Shown here one piece after another: positions 34,283 through 42,489 of a DNA stretch of 64,000 nucleotides. Position numbers and translations under genes: made by a program. Location: the NCBI GenBank assembly GCA_963766765.1, contig CAVYBR010000014.1, positions 248,001 through 312,000 on the forward strand. Direction: 5' to 3'. The notes beneath the pieces are model-generated. The model searched no databases. It had not been told where the DNA came from and saw only the letters and a program-made list of their open reading frames with translations. How positions within the stretch are numbered: the stretch's first letter is position 1; every line of letters begins with the position of its first letter. This DNA is from JACCQS01 sp963766765. GTDB lineage: Bacteria > Actinomycetota > Actinomycetes > Mycobacteriales > Geodermatophilaceae.

Positions 34283-35197
34283 GTGCCCGAAATCCCTAGG
34301 TTCGAACCGCTCCGGTTGCTGACTGAGACCCGGCCGGAACCTTTGGTCACGGTCACGCTGCTGTTGGCAGCCGGATTGTATTTCTGGGGCGTACGCCGAC
34401 TGGCCCGCCGAGGGGTCACCTGGCCGCGCGGGCGTCAGATCGCGTGGTACGTCGGAGGGCTGGGCACCCTCGCTGTGGCGCTCATGTCCGGGCTGGCCGC
34501 CTACGAAGACGTGCTGTTCTCGGCGCACATGGTCCAACACATGCTCTTGACGATGGTCGCCCCGATCTTCCTGGCCCTCGGCGCGCCGGTGACGCTGGCG
34601 CTGCGCGCGCTACCGCGTCCGGAGCGCTCGCTGCTCATGCGGCTCCTGCACAGCCGGGTCGCGAAGATCCTCACCTTCCCGGCGGTGGGCTGGCTGTTGT
34701 TCGTGGCGAGCCCCTTCGCGCTGTATTTCACCGGCTGGTACCCGGCCACGCTCGACAACGAACTGTTGCACCTGTTGCTGCATGCGCACTTCGTTCTGGT
34801 CGGAATCTTGTTCTTCTGGCCCCTCATCGGGGTGGACCCACTGCCCGGGCGAATGCCCCATCCGATGCGGGTGCTCGTGCTGGTGACCACGCTTCCGTTT
34901 CACGTCGTCCTCGGCCTGACGATCATGACCGAAGGAACCGTTATCGCTGCCCGCCACTACAACTCTCTGAATCTGCCCTGGATCGACCCGTTGCTCGACC
35001 AGCAGGTCGGCGGCGGGCTGCTGTGGGCATCCGGCGATGTCATCGGCCTCCTGATGCTGGGTGCGGCCGTGGTGCAGTGGAAACGGGCCTCGGACCGGGA
35101 AGCTGTCCGCGAAGACCGGCATCTGGATCGACTCGAGCAGCAGGCAGCCCGACGGGCTGCCGAGCAGGCCAGCAACGGGGGCAAGGCACCTCGTTAG
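34283..35197 (+). CDS. ctaG: Cytochrome c oxidase assembly protein, CtaG (caa3 type)
   Basis: The 304-residue membrane protein has seven helices and the caa3_CtaG (COG3336) features: HMVQHMLLTMVAPIFLALGAP, LLHLLLHAHFVLVGILFFWP and LPFHVVLGLTIM with conserved histidines. It is expected to help copper delivery to the aa3 oxidase. It starts with GTG, divergent from ctaE. The cytoplasmic tail is charged and rich in Arg, Glu and Ala. Confidence 0.92.
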   Translation: MPEIPRFEPLRLLTETRPEPLVTVTLLLAAGLYFWGVRRLARRGVTWPRGRQIAWYVGGLGTLAVALMSGLAAYEDVLFSAHMVQHMLLTMVAPIFLALGAPVTLALRALPRPERSLLMRLLHSRVAKILTFPAVGWLLFVASPFALYFTGWYPATLDNELLHLLLHAHFVLVGILFFWPLIGVDPLPGRMPHPMRVLVLVTTLPFHVVLGLTIMTEGTVIAARHYNSLNLPWIDPLLDQQVGGGLLWASGDVIGLLMLGAAVVQWKRASDREAVREDRHLDRLEQQAARRAAEQASNGGKAPR

Positions 35198-35206
35198 GAT
35201 GCCCGC

Positions 35207-35662
35207 GTGAGCGTTGCCGCCGGCTCCACCGGCTCGACCGAGTCCGCGCGCCAGCCTCCTGTGCGCGTCGTGATCTATGCCCATCGGCCGGCGATCCGCG
35301 AGGCCGTACGTACCGCCATCGGCCGGCGTCCGGCCCGCGACCTGGGTCGCATCGACTGGCTGGAAGCCGACACGATCGACGAGGTTCTCGCTCAGGTCGA
35401 CCGCGGGGGAGTGGACCTCGTCATCGTCGACGGCGAATCGCAGCCGACCGGCGGGATGGGTATCGCGCGGCAATTGAAGTACGAGATCCGCGATGCCCCA
35501 CCGGTCATCGTCCTCGTCGCGCGGCAGGCCGACCGGTGGTTGGCGCACTGGTCGCTGGCCGATGCAACGCTGTCCTTCCCCCTCGATCCGCTGACGGCTG
35601 CCGAGGCCGTTGCGGGACTGCTCCGCCAGCGCCGCAGCGGCGCCTCGGTCGTTCGCGCCTGA
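35207..35662 (+). CDS. Pseudo-receiver domain protein
   Basis: The 151-residue protein has a CheY-like fold: a first strand VRVVIYAHRPAIREAV, a central strand VDLVIVDGESQPTGGMG with an Asp in the phosphorylation position, and a fourth strand PPVIVLVARQAD. The acidic pair after strand 1 is replaced by HR and the lysine before helix 5 seems absent, so Mg-dependent phosphorylation is doubtful. There is no output domain. It lies 9 nt after ctaG and 16 nt before trpD, probably in one transcript. Confidence 0.8.
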   Translation: MSVAAGSTGSTESARQPPVRVVIYAHRPAIREAVRTAIGRRPARDLGRIDWLEADTIDEVLAQVDRGGVDLVIVDGESQPTGGMGIARQLKYEIRDAPPVIVLVARQADRWLAHWSLADATLSFPLDPLTAAEAVAGLLRQRRSGASVVRA

Positions 35663-35678
35663 TTGCCCGATCGACCCC

Positions 35679-36749
35679 GTGACCGCACCTAGCTTCACCT
35701 GGGCAGGATTGCTGACGGCGCTGCTTGCCCGGCACGACCTCTCCGTCGCTGCGGCCAGTTGGGCGATGCGCGAGATCATGGCCGGCGAGGCCACAGCCGC
35801 CCAGATCGCTGCGTTTGCGATGGCGTTGCGGGCCAAGGGCGAGACGCTTGGCGAAATCGACGCTCTGGTCGACGTGATGTTGTCGAATGCGCAGCCGGTG
35901 CGCATGCCCGGTCCTGTGGTCGACGTCGTGGGGACCGGCGGCGACCGCGCGCACACCGTCAACATCTCCACCATGGCCGCCCTCGTGGTGGCCGCCTGCG
36001 GAATCAGGGTCGGCAAGCACGGCAACCGCGCTGCCTCCTCGGCCTGTGGGTCGGCCGATGTCCTCGAGGCCTTGGGTGTCGCGATCGACCTGCCCCCGGC
36101 CGGTGTGGAGCAGTGTGTCCTCGAGGCCGGCATCGGGTTCTTCTTCGCACCCGTGTTTCACCCCGGGATGCGGCACACCGCGGTGGCGCGCCGGGAGATG
36201 GGGGTGGCCACAGTGTTCAACTTCCTTGGGCCGCTCACCAATCCGGGCCGCCCGGTCGCCGCGGCTGTCGGCTGCGCTGACGCGAGGATGGCGCCGTTGC
36301 TGGCAGGTGTCCTTGCCCGCCGCGGCGTTCGGGCGATCGTCTTTCGCGGCGACGATGGACTCGATGAGTTGACCACCACCACGACATCCTCGGTGTGGCT
36401 CGCCGCCGATGGCCGAGTAGTGGCAGACACGTTGGACCCCACGGTGTTCGGGCTCAAAACGGCGACTGCCGAGGATCTTCGGGGCGGTGATGCGGAGCTC
36501 AATGCCAACGTGATCCGTCGACTTGTGGCCGGCGAGCCAGGGCCCGTTCGGGACGCGGTGGTCCTCAATGCGGCAGCGGCAATCGTCGCCGAAAGCGGTC
36601 TGGCCGCGGGTTCGCCATCGGCGAGCAGGTCACTGAACGATCGCTTCGCCCAGGCGATTCAGCGCGCCGACAAAGCCATTGAGGACAGTTCAGCGGCCGC
36701 CACTCTGGATCTCTGGATCCAGGTGAGTCAGGCAGCCAAGTCGCACTGA
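35679..36749 (+). CDS. trpD: Anthranilate phosphoribosyltransferase
   Basis: The 356-residue TrpD catalyses PRPP-dependent phosphoribosylation of anthranilate in tryptophan synthesis. It shows VDVVGTGGDRAHTVNISTM, the GKHGNRAASSACGSADVLEALG segment (binding both substrates) and FNFLGPLTNPGRP. The GTG at 35679 gives the normal N-terminus; the upstream extension belongs to the pseudo-receiver gene in another frame. As in M. tuberculosis, it sits by the cta-qcr genes and away from other trp genes. Confidence 0.96.
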   Translation: MTAPSFTWAGLLTALLARHDLSVAAASWAMREIMAGEATAAQIAAFAMALRAKGETLGEIDALVDVMLSNAQPVRMPGPVVDVVGTGGDRAHTVNISTMAALVVAACGIRVGKHGNRAASSACGSADVLEALGVAIDLPPAGVEQCVLEAGIGFFFAPVFHPGMRHTAVARREMGVATVFNFLGPLTNPGRPVAAAVGCADARMAPLLAGVLARRGVRAIVFRGDDGLDELTTTTTSSVWLAADGRVVADTLDPTVFGLKTATAEDLRGGDAELNANVIRRLVAGEPGPVRDAVVLNAAAAIVAESGLAAGSPSASRSLNDRFAQAIQRADKAIEDSSAAATLDLWIQVSQAAKSH

Positions 36750-36756
36750 CGGCGGC

Positions 36757-37044
36757 TCAGACGTCGGTTTCGAAGCCGATCGAGAACGCAGCGTCGAGGT
36801 CGTGCCGCGAGTAGGCGCGGAACGCGATATGCGTTTCCGTGTCCTGTACGCCAGGAACCTTGCTGATCTGCCCGGCGATAACCGATGCGATGTCGTTGAA
36901 GTCGCGGACCCGCACGATCGCGATCAGGTCGACATGGCCCGCGACCGAGTACACCTCGCTGACCGACTCGATGTCGGCGATCTGCTCGGCGACCTCTGGG
37001 ATCGAATCGGTGCTGCAACTGACCATGACGATCGCGGTGATCAC
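36757..37044 (-). CDS. Stand-alone Lrp/AsnC ligand-binding (RAM) domain protein
   Basis: The 95-residue protein consists only of the Lrp/AsnC effector domain: MITAIVMVSCS, YSVAGHVDLIAIVRVRDFNDI and VPGVQDTETHIAFRAYSRHDL. There is no helix-turn-helix. Such single-domain proteins bind amino acids or act as partners of full regulators. It lies beside trpD in convergent orientation, as in many actinobacteria. Confidence 0.9.
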   Translation of the reverse strand: MITAIVMVSCSTDSIPEVAEQIADIESVSEVYSVAGHVDLIAIVRVRDFNDIASVIAGQISKVPGVQDTETHIAFRAYSRHDLDAAFSIGFETDV

Positions 37045-37091
37045 AGGGCGAGCCTATCCGCGCGCCCGAGGGCCAGCGGGAAAGGCGTCAG

Positions 37092-37955
37092 TCAGGGCGT
37101 GAAGACCACCTTTGGCAGGCAGTGGAGTACGCCGAGGTTCCCGATGGCGGGCGCGGGCTCGCGCGAACGGAGTCGAGACTGTCGATGGCAGTGCGGACGG
37201 ACTTGGCGACCTGATCCGCGACCTGACCGACGGACGAGGACCGGACGCAGTGATCGACGCGGTGGGCATGGAGGCGCATGGTTCGCCGCTCGACGCATTC
37301 GGGCCATCCCGCCGTAGACGCCGCACAGCGAAATCGTGCCGCCGCGCCGAACCACGTCGATCGCCGTGTACTTGGCAGCCAATCGATCGACTCCGGCTGT
37401 CTCCATCAACTTCTCGGCCAGCGCACTCGGCAGCGGTTTGGTCATCTTCTGCGAGGCGGTCGGCAGAACATCAGAGAGAAGGAGGAAGCGGTCGTCGGCC
37501 GGACCTTCGGGCACCTTGATCGGCCCGAATTGCGCCTGCGGTACGCGCAGGTACTCGGCCTGCGCGCCGGGCACCTGCCCGTACAGCTTGGTGTAACCGA
37601 ACAACGCCGCGCCCATGCCCTGTTCCCGCACCTGGGTGGTCTCGCACTGGCTGTGCAGCCCCTGCCCGCACATGAAGCAGTTGCCGCAGGAGATGTTGAA
37701 CGGGATCACCACACGGTCACCCGGCGCGATGTGCGTGACCTCTCTGCCGACCTCCTCGACGATGCCCATTGGCTCATGGCCCAGCACGTCGCCAGGCTCC
37801 AGGAATGGTCCGAGGACCTCGTACAGATGCAGATCTGATCCGCACAGGCCGGTAGAGGTGATCTTGATGATCGCATCTGTGGGCTCTTTGATGATCGGAT
37901 CGGGTACGTCGTCGATGCGCGCATCGCGGGAGCCCTGCCACGTGAAAGCCTTCAT
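37092..37955 (-). pseudogene. Zinc-dependent alcohol dehydrogenase, internally scrambled
   Basis: The minus strand encodes a normal ADH N-terminal half from ATG 37955: MKAFTWQGSRDARIDDVPDP, CGSDLHLYEVLG, GHEPMG, and the structural-zinc cysteines SCGNCFMCGQGLHSQC. At LSDVLPTA it jumps directly to QKMTKPLPSALAEKLMETAG, losing the cofactor-binding part. After GVYGGMA the frame reads nonsense, because the missing part lies inverted. On the plus strand, 37125-37290 encode QAVEYAEVPDGG and, after a further gap, NGVETVDGS...RGPDAVIDAVGMEAHGSP. The terminal KVVFTP before the stop looks original. It is not functional as read. Confidence 0.85.
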
Positions 37956-38074
37956 GGGTAGGCTCTTCTTCGCCAGGTCAGGTCGGTACGGATTGCGCAC
38001 CGCTGCTACCTGCACCTGATGCCCATTGGCATGCAAGCCATGCATGCCGCCTGAAGGGGCGGACTTCCACCGAC

Positions 38075-39925
38075 TCAGCCCAGCCGGGCGGGTGCCCGAA
38101 GCTCCCCGCGATGGCTCAAGCCGATGCGATCCGGCCGGCCGCGAGTCCGCAGGCTTCGCCGGTCGGCGAAGGGCGCTACCCCTTCGTGGGCGCCTTCGAC
38201 ACGGGTGAGCCAGTCGGCCGCCGCACCGCCCCGGGCGGGGCAAGCGAGGATGCCGGTGAGGTCGACGAGTCGGGTGCCCGGCAGGTCGAGCCAGCGCAAG
38301 ATCACCTCGGTCTCCTCGGGGCTGGCAGCCGCGCTGCCCAGCGGAGCGCAGATGGTCTCGGCCGAGCGGAGCAGATCCTGCAGGTATGGCCGTACGGGCA
38401 CGCCGTATGCCGCGCGTCCGGCCGCCACGAGCCGACCCTGCCGCACCACAGCCAGCAGCCAGCCGCCCGTACCGTCGGATCGAGCCGCGACGAGTTCGGG
38501 CACCGACCACAGGGACCTCAGCCGCTGCCACCGCAGACAGCCCCGCAACAGGATCGTGACGCGATCGCGCAGGGCCGCGGCGTCCTCGAATCGGCCCGCC
38601 TCACCCAGGTTGGACAAGCGGGTCAGGAGCGGGGCGAGCAGGTCGCCGGGGTCGCCGTCGGCGGCACGGCGCAGCACGGCCGCGATGTCGGCGTACTCCT
38701 CGACGGTCTGGGCACCCTCGCAGGGCGCCCCGCAACGTCCCATCCCGGCCAGAGCGCACGAAGGCGAGATCCGGTCCGGATGAAGCCGAGGGGTGCACCG
38801 GCGGATCGGCAGCGCGTCGTAGACGGCCATCATCGCTGCATCGGCTTGGCGTCGCGAGGAGAACGGACCGATGTAGGCCGCACCGTCCACCCGATGGCGA
38901 CGCACCATGGACAGCCGGGGAAATGCCTCGACGGTCAGCTTGAGCCAGATCACCCGTTCCGGGAATCGGGACCGTCGGTTGTAGCGCGGCTTGTGTTCGG
39001 CGATCAGCCGAAGCTCGCGGACGTGCGCCTCGAGTTCGTGGGCACAGACGATCGAGTCGACCCGCTCGGCCAATCCCACCATCTCCGTCATCCGCGAGCG
39101 CTGTTCGGAGGCTGCGAAATACGAGCGCACCCGGCGGGCCAGGTCATGAGACGTGCCGATGTAGAGGGGGCGGTCCTGGGCATCTTTGAAGAGATAGACG
39201 CCAGGGAGGTGCGGGAGATGGGCGGCGAGATGCCGCTTCCGACGCCGGATCGGATCCACCTGGCGGGAGAGTTCGGTGAGCTCCTCCAGCGATTGGACGC
39301 CGAGGGGCCCCAGCCGCTCGAACAAGCCGTGCAGCACGTCGACTGTTGCTCTGGCATCAGCCAGCGCCCGGTGACACGGAGCAGTGGCTGCGCGGAAGTA
39401 GACGGCCAACGTGGAGAGCTTGCAGTTGGGTGTCTCGTCGCGGGTCAGCACGCGGCGGGCAAGGATGGCAGTGTCCACCGAAGCGAAGGTCGGCCAGGGC
39501 ATCGCCGAAGCGGCGCAGGCAGCCTTGAGGAATCCCAGGTCAAACGGCGCGTTGTGGGCGACCAAGACGCTCCCTCGGGCGAACTCGAGGAACGAGGGGA
39601 GCACCTCGGCGATGCGGGGCGCGGCAATGACCATCGAGTCCGTGATCCCGGTCAGGATGGAGATATACGGCGGGATCGCCGAACCGGGATCGACCAGCGT
39701 CTGGAACTCGCCGAGGACCTGCCCGCCGCGGACCTTGACGGCACCGATCTCGGTGATCGCACAGGCGTCCGGCGACCCGCCGGTCGTCTCCAGGTCGACG
39801 ACCACGAACGTGACGTCCCGCAGTGGTGTGCCCAGTTCGTCGATCGCGACCTGGACGTACGGCGAGCGCAGCGTGGCGGCCGGAGTCGAGCCGGTCAGCG
39901 AGCTCAGCAACCGGCCACGTGCCAC
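38075..39925 (-). CDS. DEDD exonuclease fused to UvrC-like GIY-YIG nuclease
   Basis: The 616-residue protein has an N-terminal DnaQ-type exonuclease (about 35-210) with FVVVDLETTG, VAHNAPFDLGFL and HRALADARAT supplying the DEDDh residues. A GIY-YIG domain follows (about 238-320; PGVYLFKDAQDRPLYIGTS), then a UvrC-like region including an ALRDRVTILL helix. The C-terminal UvrC RNase H-like endonuclease is not recognisable. The fusion is typical of actinobacteria (the Rv2191 type). Its repair role is inferred. Confidence 0.9.
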   Translation of the reverse strand: MARGRLLSSLTGSTPAATLRSPYVQVAIDELGTPLRDVTFVVVDLETTGGSPDACAITEIGAVKVRGGQVLGEFQTLVDPGSAIPPYISILTGITDSMVIAAPRIAEVLPSFLEFARGSVLVAHNAPFDLGFLKAACAASAMPWPTFASVDTAILARRVLTRDETPNCKLSTLAVYFRAATAPCHRALADARATVDVLHGLFERLGPLGVQSLEELTELSRQVDPIRRRKRHLAAHLPHLPGVYLFKDAQDRPLYIGTSHDLARRVRSYFAASEQRSRMTEMVGLAERVDSIVCAHELEAHVRELRLIAEHKPRYNRRSRFPERVIWLKLTVEAFPRLSMVRRHRVDGAAYIGPFSSRRQADAAMMAVYDALPIRRCTPRLHPDRISPSCALAGMGRCGAPCEGAQTVEEYADIAAVLRRAADGDPGDLLAPLLTRLSNLGEAGRFEDAAALRDRVTILLRGCLRWQRLRSLWSVPELVAARSDGTGGWLLAVVRQGRLVAAGRAAYGVPVRPYLQDLLRSAETICAPLGSAAASPEETEVILRWLDLPGTRLVDLTGILACPARGGAAADWLTRVEGAHEGVAPFADRRSLRTRGRPDRIGLSHRGELRAPARLG

Positions 39926-40116
39926 GGCGACGTCTCGATCCGGACCACTGACCTCACGCTGGCGACGCTAAGCGGCGGGTACGACAGGCCGGGCTAGGCG
40001 CGCCGGACCCTCGTCGGAACCGCAGCCGGGCGGCCGAAGGGGGGTCACTGGTGCAGCGCCGCAACGTAGGCTTTCCAGATCGCGAGCTCCAGAAACTGAT
40101 TGAAGGCTGAATCGTT

Positions 40117-41874
40117 GTGGTGAGGGTGACCGATAGCCGCGACGCCCGACGGCGTCGTCGGCAGCGGCTGGTCATCGTCGGCCTTGTCGTTTTCGCGATG
40201 CTCGCCTCGACTTTGGCCGGAGTCGTCGCGGCCTTCGCTGATCCCAGCGATCAACCCGGCGGCACGTCGGCGGTGCTGGACACCCCTGAACTGGACGCGC
40301 TGCAGGAACGGGCCGGCGAGATCCAGGGCCAACTCCAGGATCGGCAGGCTGCGGTAGCCGACATCCTGGCTCGGCTCGAGACTGCTCGAGCCGACGCGGT
40401 TGCCGCGCAGACCGCGCGCCGCGAGGCCGATGTGGGTCTGTCCGCCCAGCAGGAGACGATCGCCGGTTACGCCTCCGCGATCTACCGCGACGGCTCGGCA
40501 CCGGACGAACTGCGTCTCTTCCTGACCTATCGGTCGCCAGGTGACATGGTCGCCGCGCTCGGCTACCTCGACGCGATTCGGAGCTTCCACGAGCACGGAT
40601 TGGCCGATGCCGAGCGGGCCCGCCGCGAGGCGTTGGCGGCCGACAACGAGGCGGCCGCGAGTCTGGCCGCCGTGGAGGCGCAAGCGGCGAGCCTGCAGTC
40701 CGAGGCAACCCGAGTCGAACAGGCGGCCGCGGCAGTGACCGACGAGCTCACCGCAGCCTTGGCGACAGTCAATGCCCAGCTCGCCGAATTGCAGCAGGCC
40801 CAACTCGAGGTCAACGCCCGGACTGCCGCGGAATGGCAGAACTACCTCGCGCAATTGAGCGCGGCCGGGATCGTGCCGCCGCAGATCGGCGAACTGCTGG
40901 ATCCGGCGCGTGCGCTGCCCCCCGGCCTGGTGCCGGTCGGACTCAGCACCGGGGGCGCGAACCCGGGTGCGGCTCAACTCCCCCGCGTTCCCTCGTCACT
41001 GCTGGTGCTCTCCGACCAGACGATCCGGGCCGTCTCAGCAGCACTCGGGGAGATGAACCTCCCGTACGCGCCCGGGACGACCGGCCCGAACTCTTGGGAC
41101 TGCGGCACGTTGATCCAGGCCGCGTACGGCGCGGCCGGGTACTCCCTGCCGGCTACCGCGCAGCAATTGTGGGCGAGCCTGCCCCCGATCGGCGCTGCGG
41201 ACGCACTGCCCGGTGATCTTGTGTTCCTCGGCAGCCCTGAGTCGGGGATCAGCCACGTGGGGATCGGGCTGGATCCCGAGACAATGCTGACCGCGGACGG
41301 CCTGGCTGGGGCGGTCATCGTGCGCCGCATCCCGCCCGAACAGCTCCTCGGCTACGTCCGGCCGGTGCTGCCGGCCGGCGCGGCCCGTCAGGTGCCGGCA
41401 CCCCTTCCCGGTGCTCTCCCCGTGACGTGTGGAGCGACCGTCTATCCGGCTTCCTATGGTGGCGACCGAGCCTGGGGCGGATACCCGAACGGCCTGATCC
41501 CGCCGAATGCCCTCTGCGCCGTGGCGGGCGGGCAGGACCTGTTGCGCTGTGACGCGGCTGCCGCCTACACGGCCATGTCGAGCTCGTTCGCTCTCCACTT
41601 CGGACGGCCCATGTGCCTGACTGATGGCTACCGGACGTTCAGCGAGCAAGTGACGTTGTACGGGCAGAGACCGAGCCTGGCTGCGGTACCCGGTACGAGT
41701 AACCACGGCTGGGCCCTGGCCGTAGACCTGTGCGGTGGCATCCAGTCCTTCGGCACCGCCGAATACCAGTGGATGGTCGCGAACGCGGGCCGGTTCGGCT
41801 GGGTTCATCCCACGTGGGCAGATCCCGGTCACGGGCGCGAGGAGCCGTGGCACTGGGAGTACGCCGGGGGGTGA
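40117..41874 (+). CDS. Secreted cell-wall hydrolase: coiled coil, NlpC/P60 and VanY-like domains
   Basis: The 585-residue secreted protein has a signal peptide (LVIVGLVVFAMLASTLAGVVAAFA) and a long coiled coil (about 55-245) like that of RipA. An NlpC/P60 domain follows (about 305-415; catalytic Cys in SWDCGTLIQ, His in SHVGIGL). The C-terminal M15/VanY-like domain has SNHGWALAVD and EPWHWEY as zinc ligands. It could therefore cut both the peptide stem and the D-Ala end of peptidoglycan. The usual DCSGL is DCGTL here. The GTG at 40117 is one of three close GTG codons. Confidence 0.88.
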   Translation: MVRVTDSRDARRRRRQRLVIVGLVVFAMLASTLAGVVAAFADPSDQPGGTSAVLDTPELDALQERAGEIQGQLQDRQAAVADILARLETARADAVAAQTARREADVGLSAQQETIAGYASAIYRDGSAPDELRLFLTYRSPGDMVAALGYLDAIRSFHEHGLADAERARREALAADNEAAASLAAVEAQAASLQSEATRVEQAAAAVTDELTAALATVNAQLAELQQAQLEVNARTAAEWQNYLAQLSAAGIVPPQIGELLDPARALPPGLVPVGLSTGGANPGAAQLPRVPSSLLVLSDQTIRAVSAALGEMNLPYAPGTTGPNSWDCGTLIQAAYGAAGYSLPATAQQLWASLPPIGAADALPGDLVFLGSPESGISHVGIGLDPETMLTADGLAGAVIVRRIPPEQLLGYVRPVLPAGAARQVPAPLPGALPVTCGATVYPASYGGDRAWGGYPNGLIPPNALCAVAGGQDLLRCDAAAAYTAMSSSFALHFGRPMCLTDGYRTFSEQVTLYGQRPSLAAVPGTSNHGWALAVDLCGGIQSFGTAEYQWMVANAGRFGWVHPTWADPGHGREEPWHWEYAGG

Positions 41875-41968
41875 CGCCGGGCATGGGGAGTTTTGTCAGA
41901 CCCCTTGCCTAACCTCGTTCGCAGAGTGATCGCCCGGCGGTCAGCTCGCGAACAGGAGGCGGAGGCAC

Positions 41969-42190
41969 ATGATCATCGATTGCGACACCTGTCAGGTGCG
42001 GGGGGATGCGTGCCGTGACTGCGTGGTCAGCGTGCTGCTCGGTCCGCCGGCTGAATTGGAGCTCGACGACGTGGAACGGGCGGCGGTCAGCGCGCTCGCA
42101 GAGGGTGGTCTGATCCCGCCATTGAGGCTTGTTCCCCTCGTTACGGCGGGTGAAGACACCGAGACACACGGTAAACGTCAGGCGAGTTGA
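41969..42190 (+). CDS. Small cysteine-rich conserved protein
   Basis: The 73-residue protein begins MIIDCDTCQVRGDACRDCVVSVLLG, with four Cys as two C-x2-C pairs, a likely zinc site. AGGAGGCGGAGG lies upstream of the ATG. The N-terminal motif is recurrent in actinobacterial genomes beside NlpC/P60 genes. The C-terminal tail (about 20 residues) is polar and variable-looking. The function is unknown. Confidence 0.85.
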   Translation: MIIDCDTCQVRGDACRDCVVSVLLGPPAELELDDVERAAVSALAEGGLIPPLRLVPLVTAGEDTETHGKRQAS

Positions 42191-42244
42191 GTCAACTTCT
42201 GGCACAACGGATCTCAGGAAAATCCACAGGATTTGAGGCCGGCA

Positions 42245-42275
42245 TTGTCACGGCCGGGTCACGGTCCTGTAGTGT
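42245..42275 (+). promoter_or_regulatory. Candidate promoter of the riboswitch transcript
   Basis: TTGTCA (42245-42250) and TAGTGT (42270-42275) are separated by 19 nt and would start transcription near 42283, just before the riboswitch. Both hexamers fit loose actinobacterial sigma-A consensus, but the spacer is long. Confidence 0.4.
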
Positions 42276-42282
42276 GACGCTC

Positions 42283-42478
42283 GGCTCTACGGGTGGAAGT
42301 CATCGAAGAGGATGGCCCCGGGGAGCCGCCGCCTAATTGGCCGCGGGATGCAATCCGCCCACGGCCGAACCGGGGACCCACTGTTAGTGGGGTGAATCGG
42401 CGTACGCGCCGTAGGGCTATTTCTTCCCAGCCCGAACCCGTCAGCTAACCCGGTACGCGGTTGACGCGGAAGAAGGAG
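42283..42478 (+). ncRNA. ydaO/yuaA-type cyclic di-AMP riboswitch
   Basis: The 5' leader of the NlpC/P60 gene contains conserved ydaO pieces in order: a GC-rich P1 side, GGCCGAACCGGGG, TGGGGTGAATCGG, GTAGGGCTA, CCCGAACCCGTCAGCTAACCCGGTACGCG, and the closing GAAGAAGGAG that can pair with the CTTC...CTTCC tracts and also serves as ribosome site. In actinobacteria this class controls resuscitation factor and NlpC/P60 cell-wall hydrolase genes. Ligand binding would be expected to switch expression off. Borders are approximate. Confidence 0.88.
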
Positions 42479-42489
42479 AGCCGCCGCTC

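Noticed and set aside
34444..36133. Long frames (412 codons on plus, 507 on minus) over ctaG, the pseudo-receiver and trpD
   Set aside because: They are out-of-frame or antisense to conserved genes and show no recognisable motifs.
38111..39997. A 628-codon plus-strand open frame opposite the DEDD/UvrC gene
   Set aside because: It is antisense to a clearly conserved nuclease and has Arg/Gly/His-rich composition without domains; it is a high-GC shadow frame.
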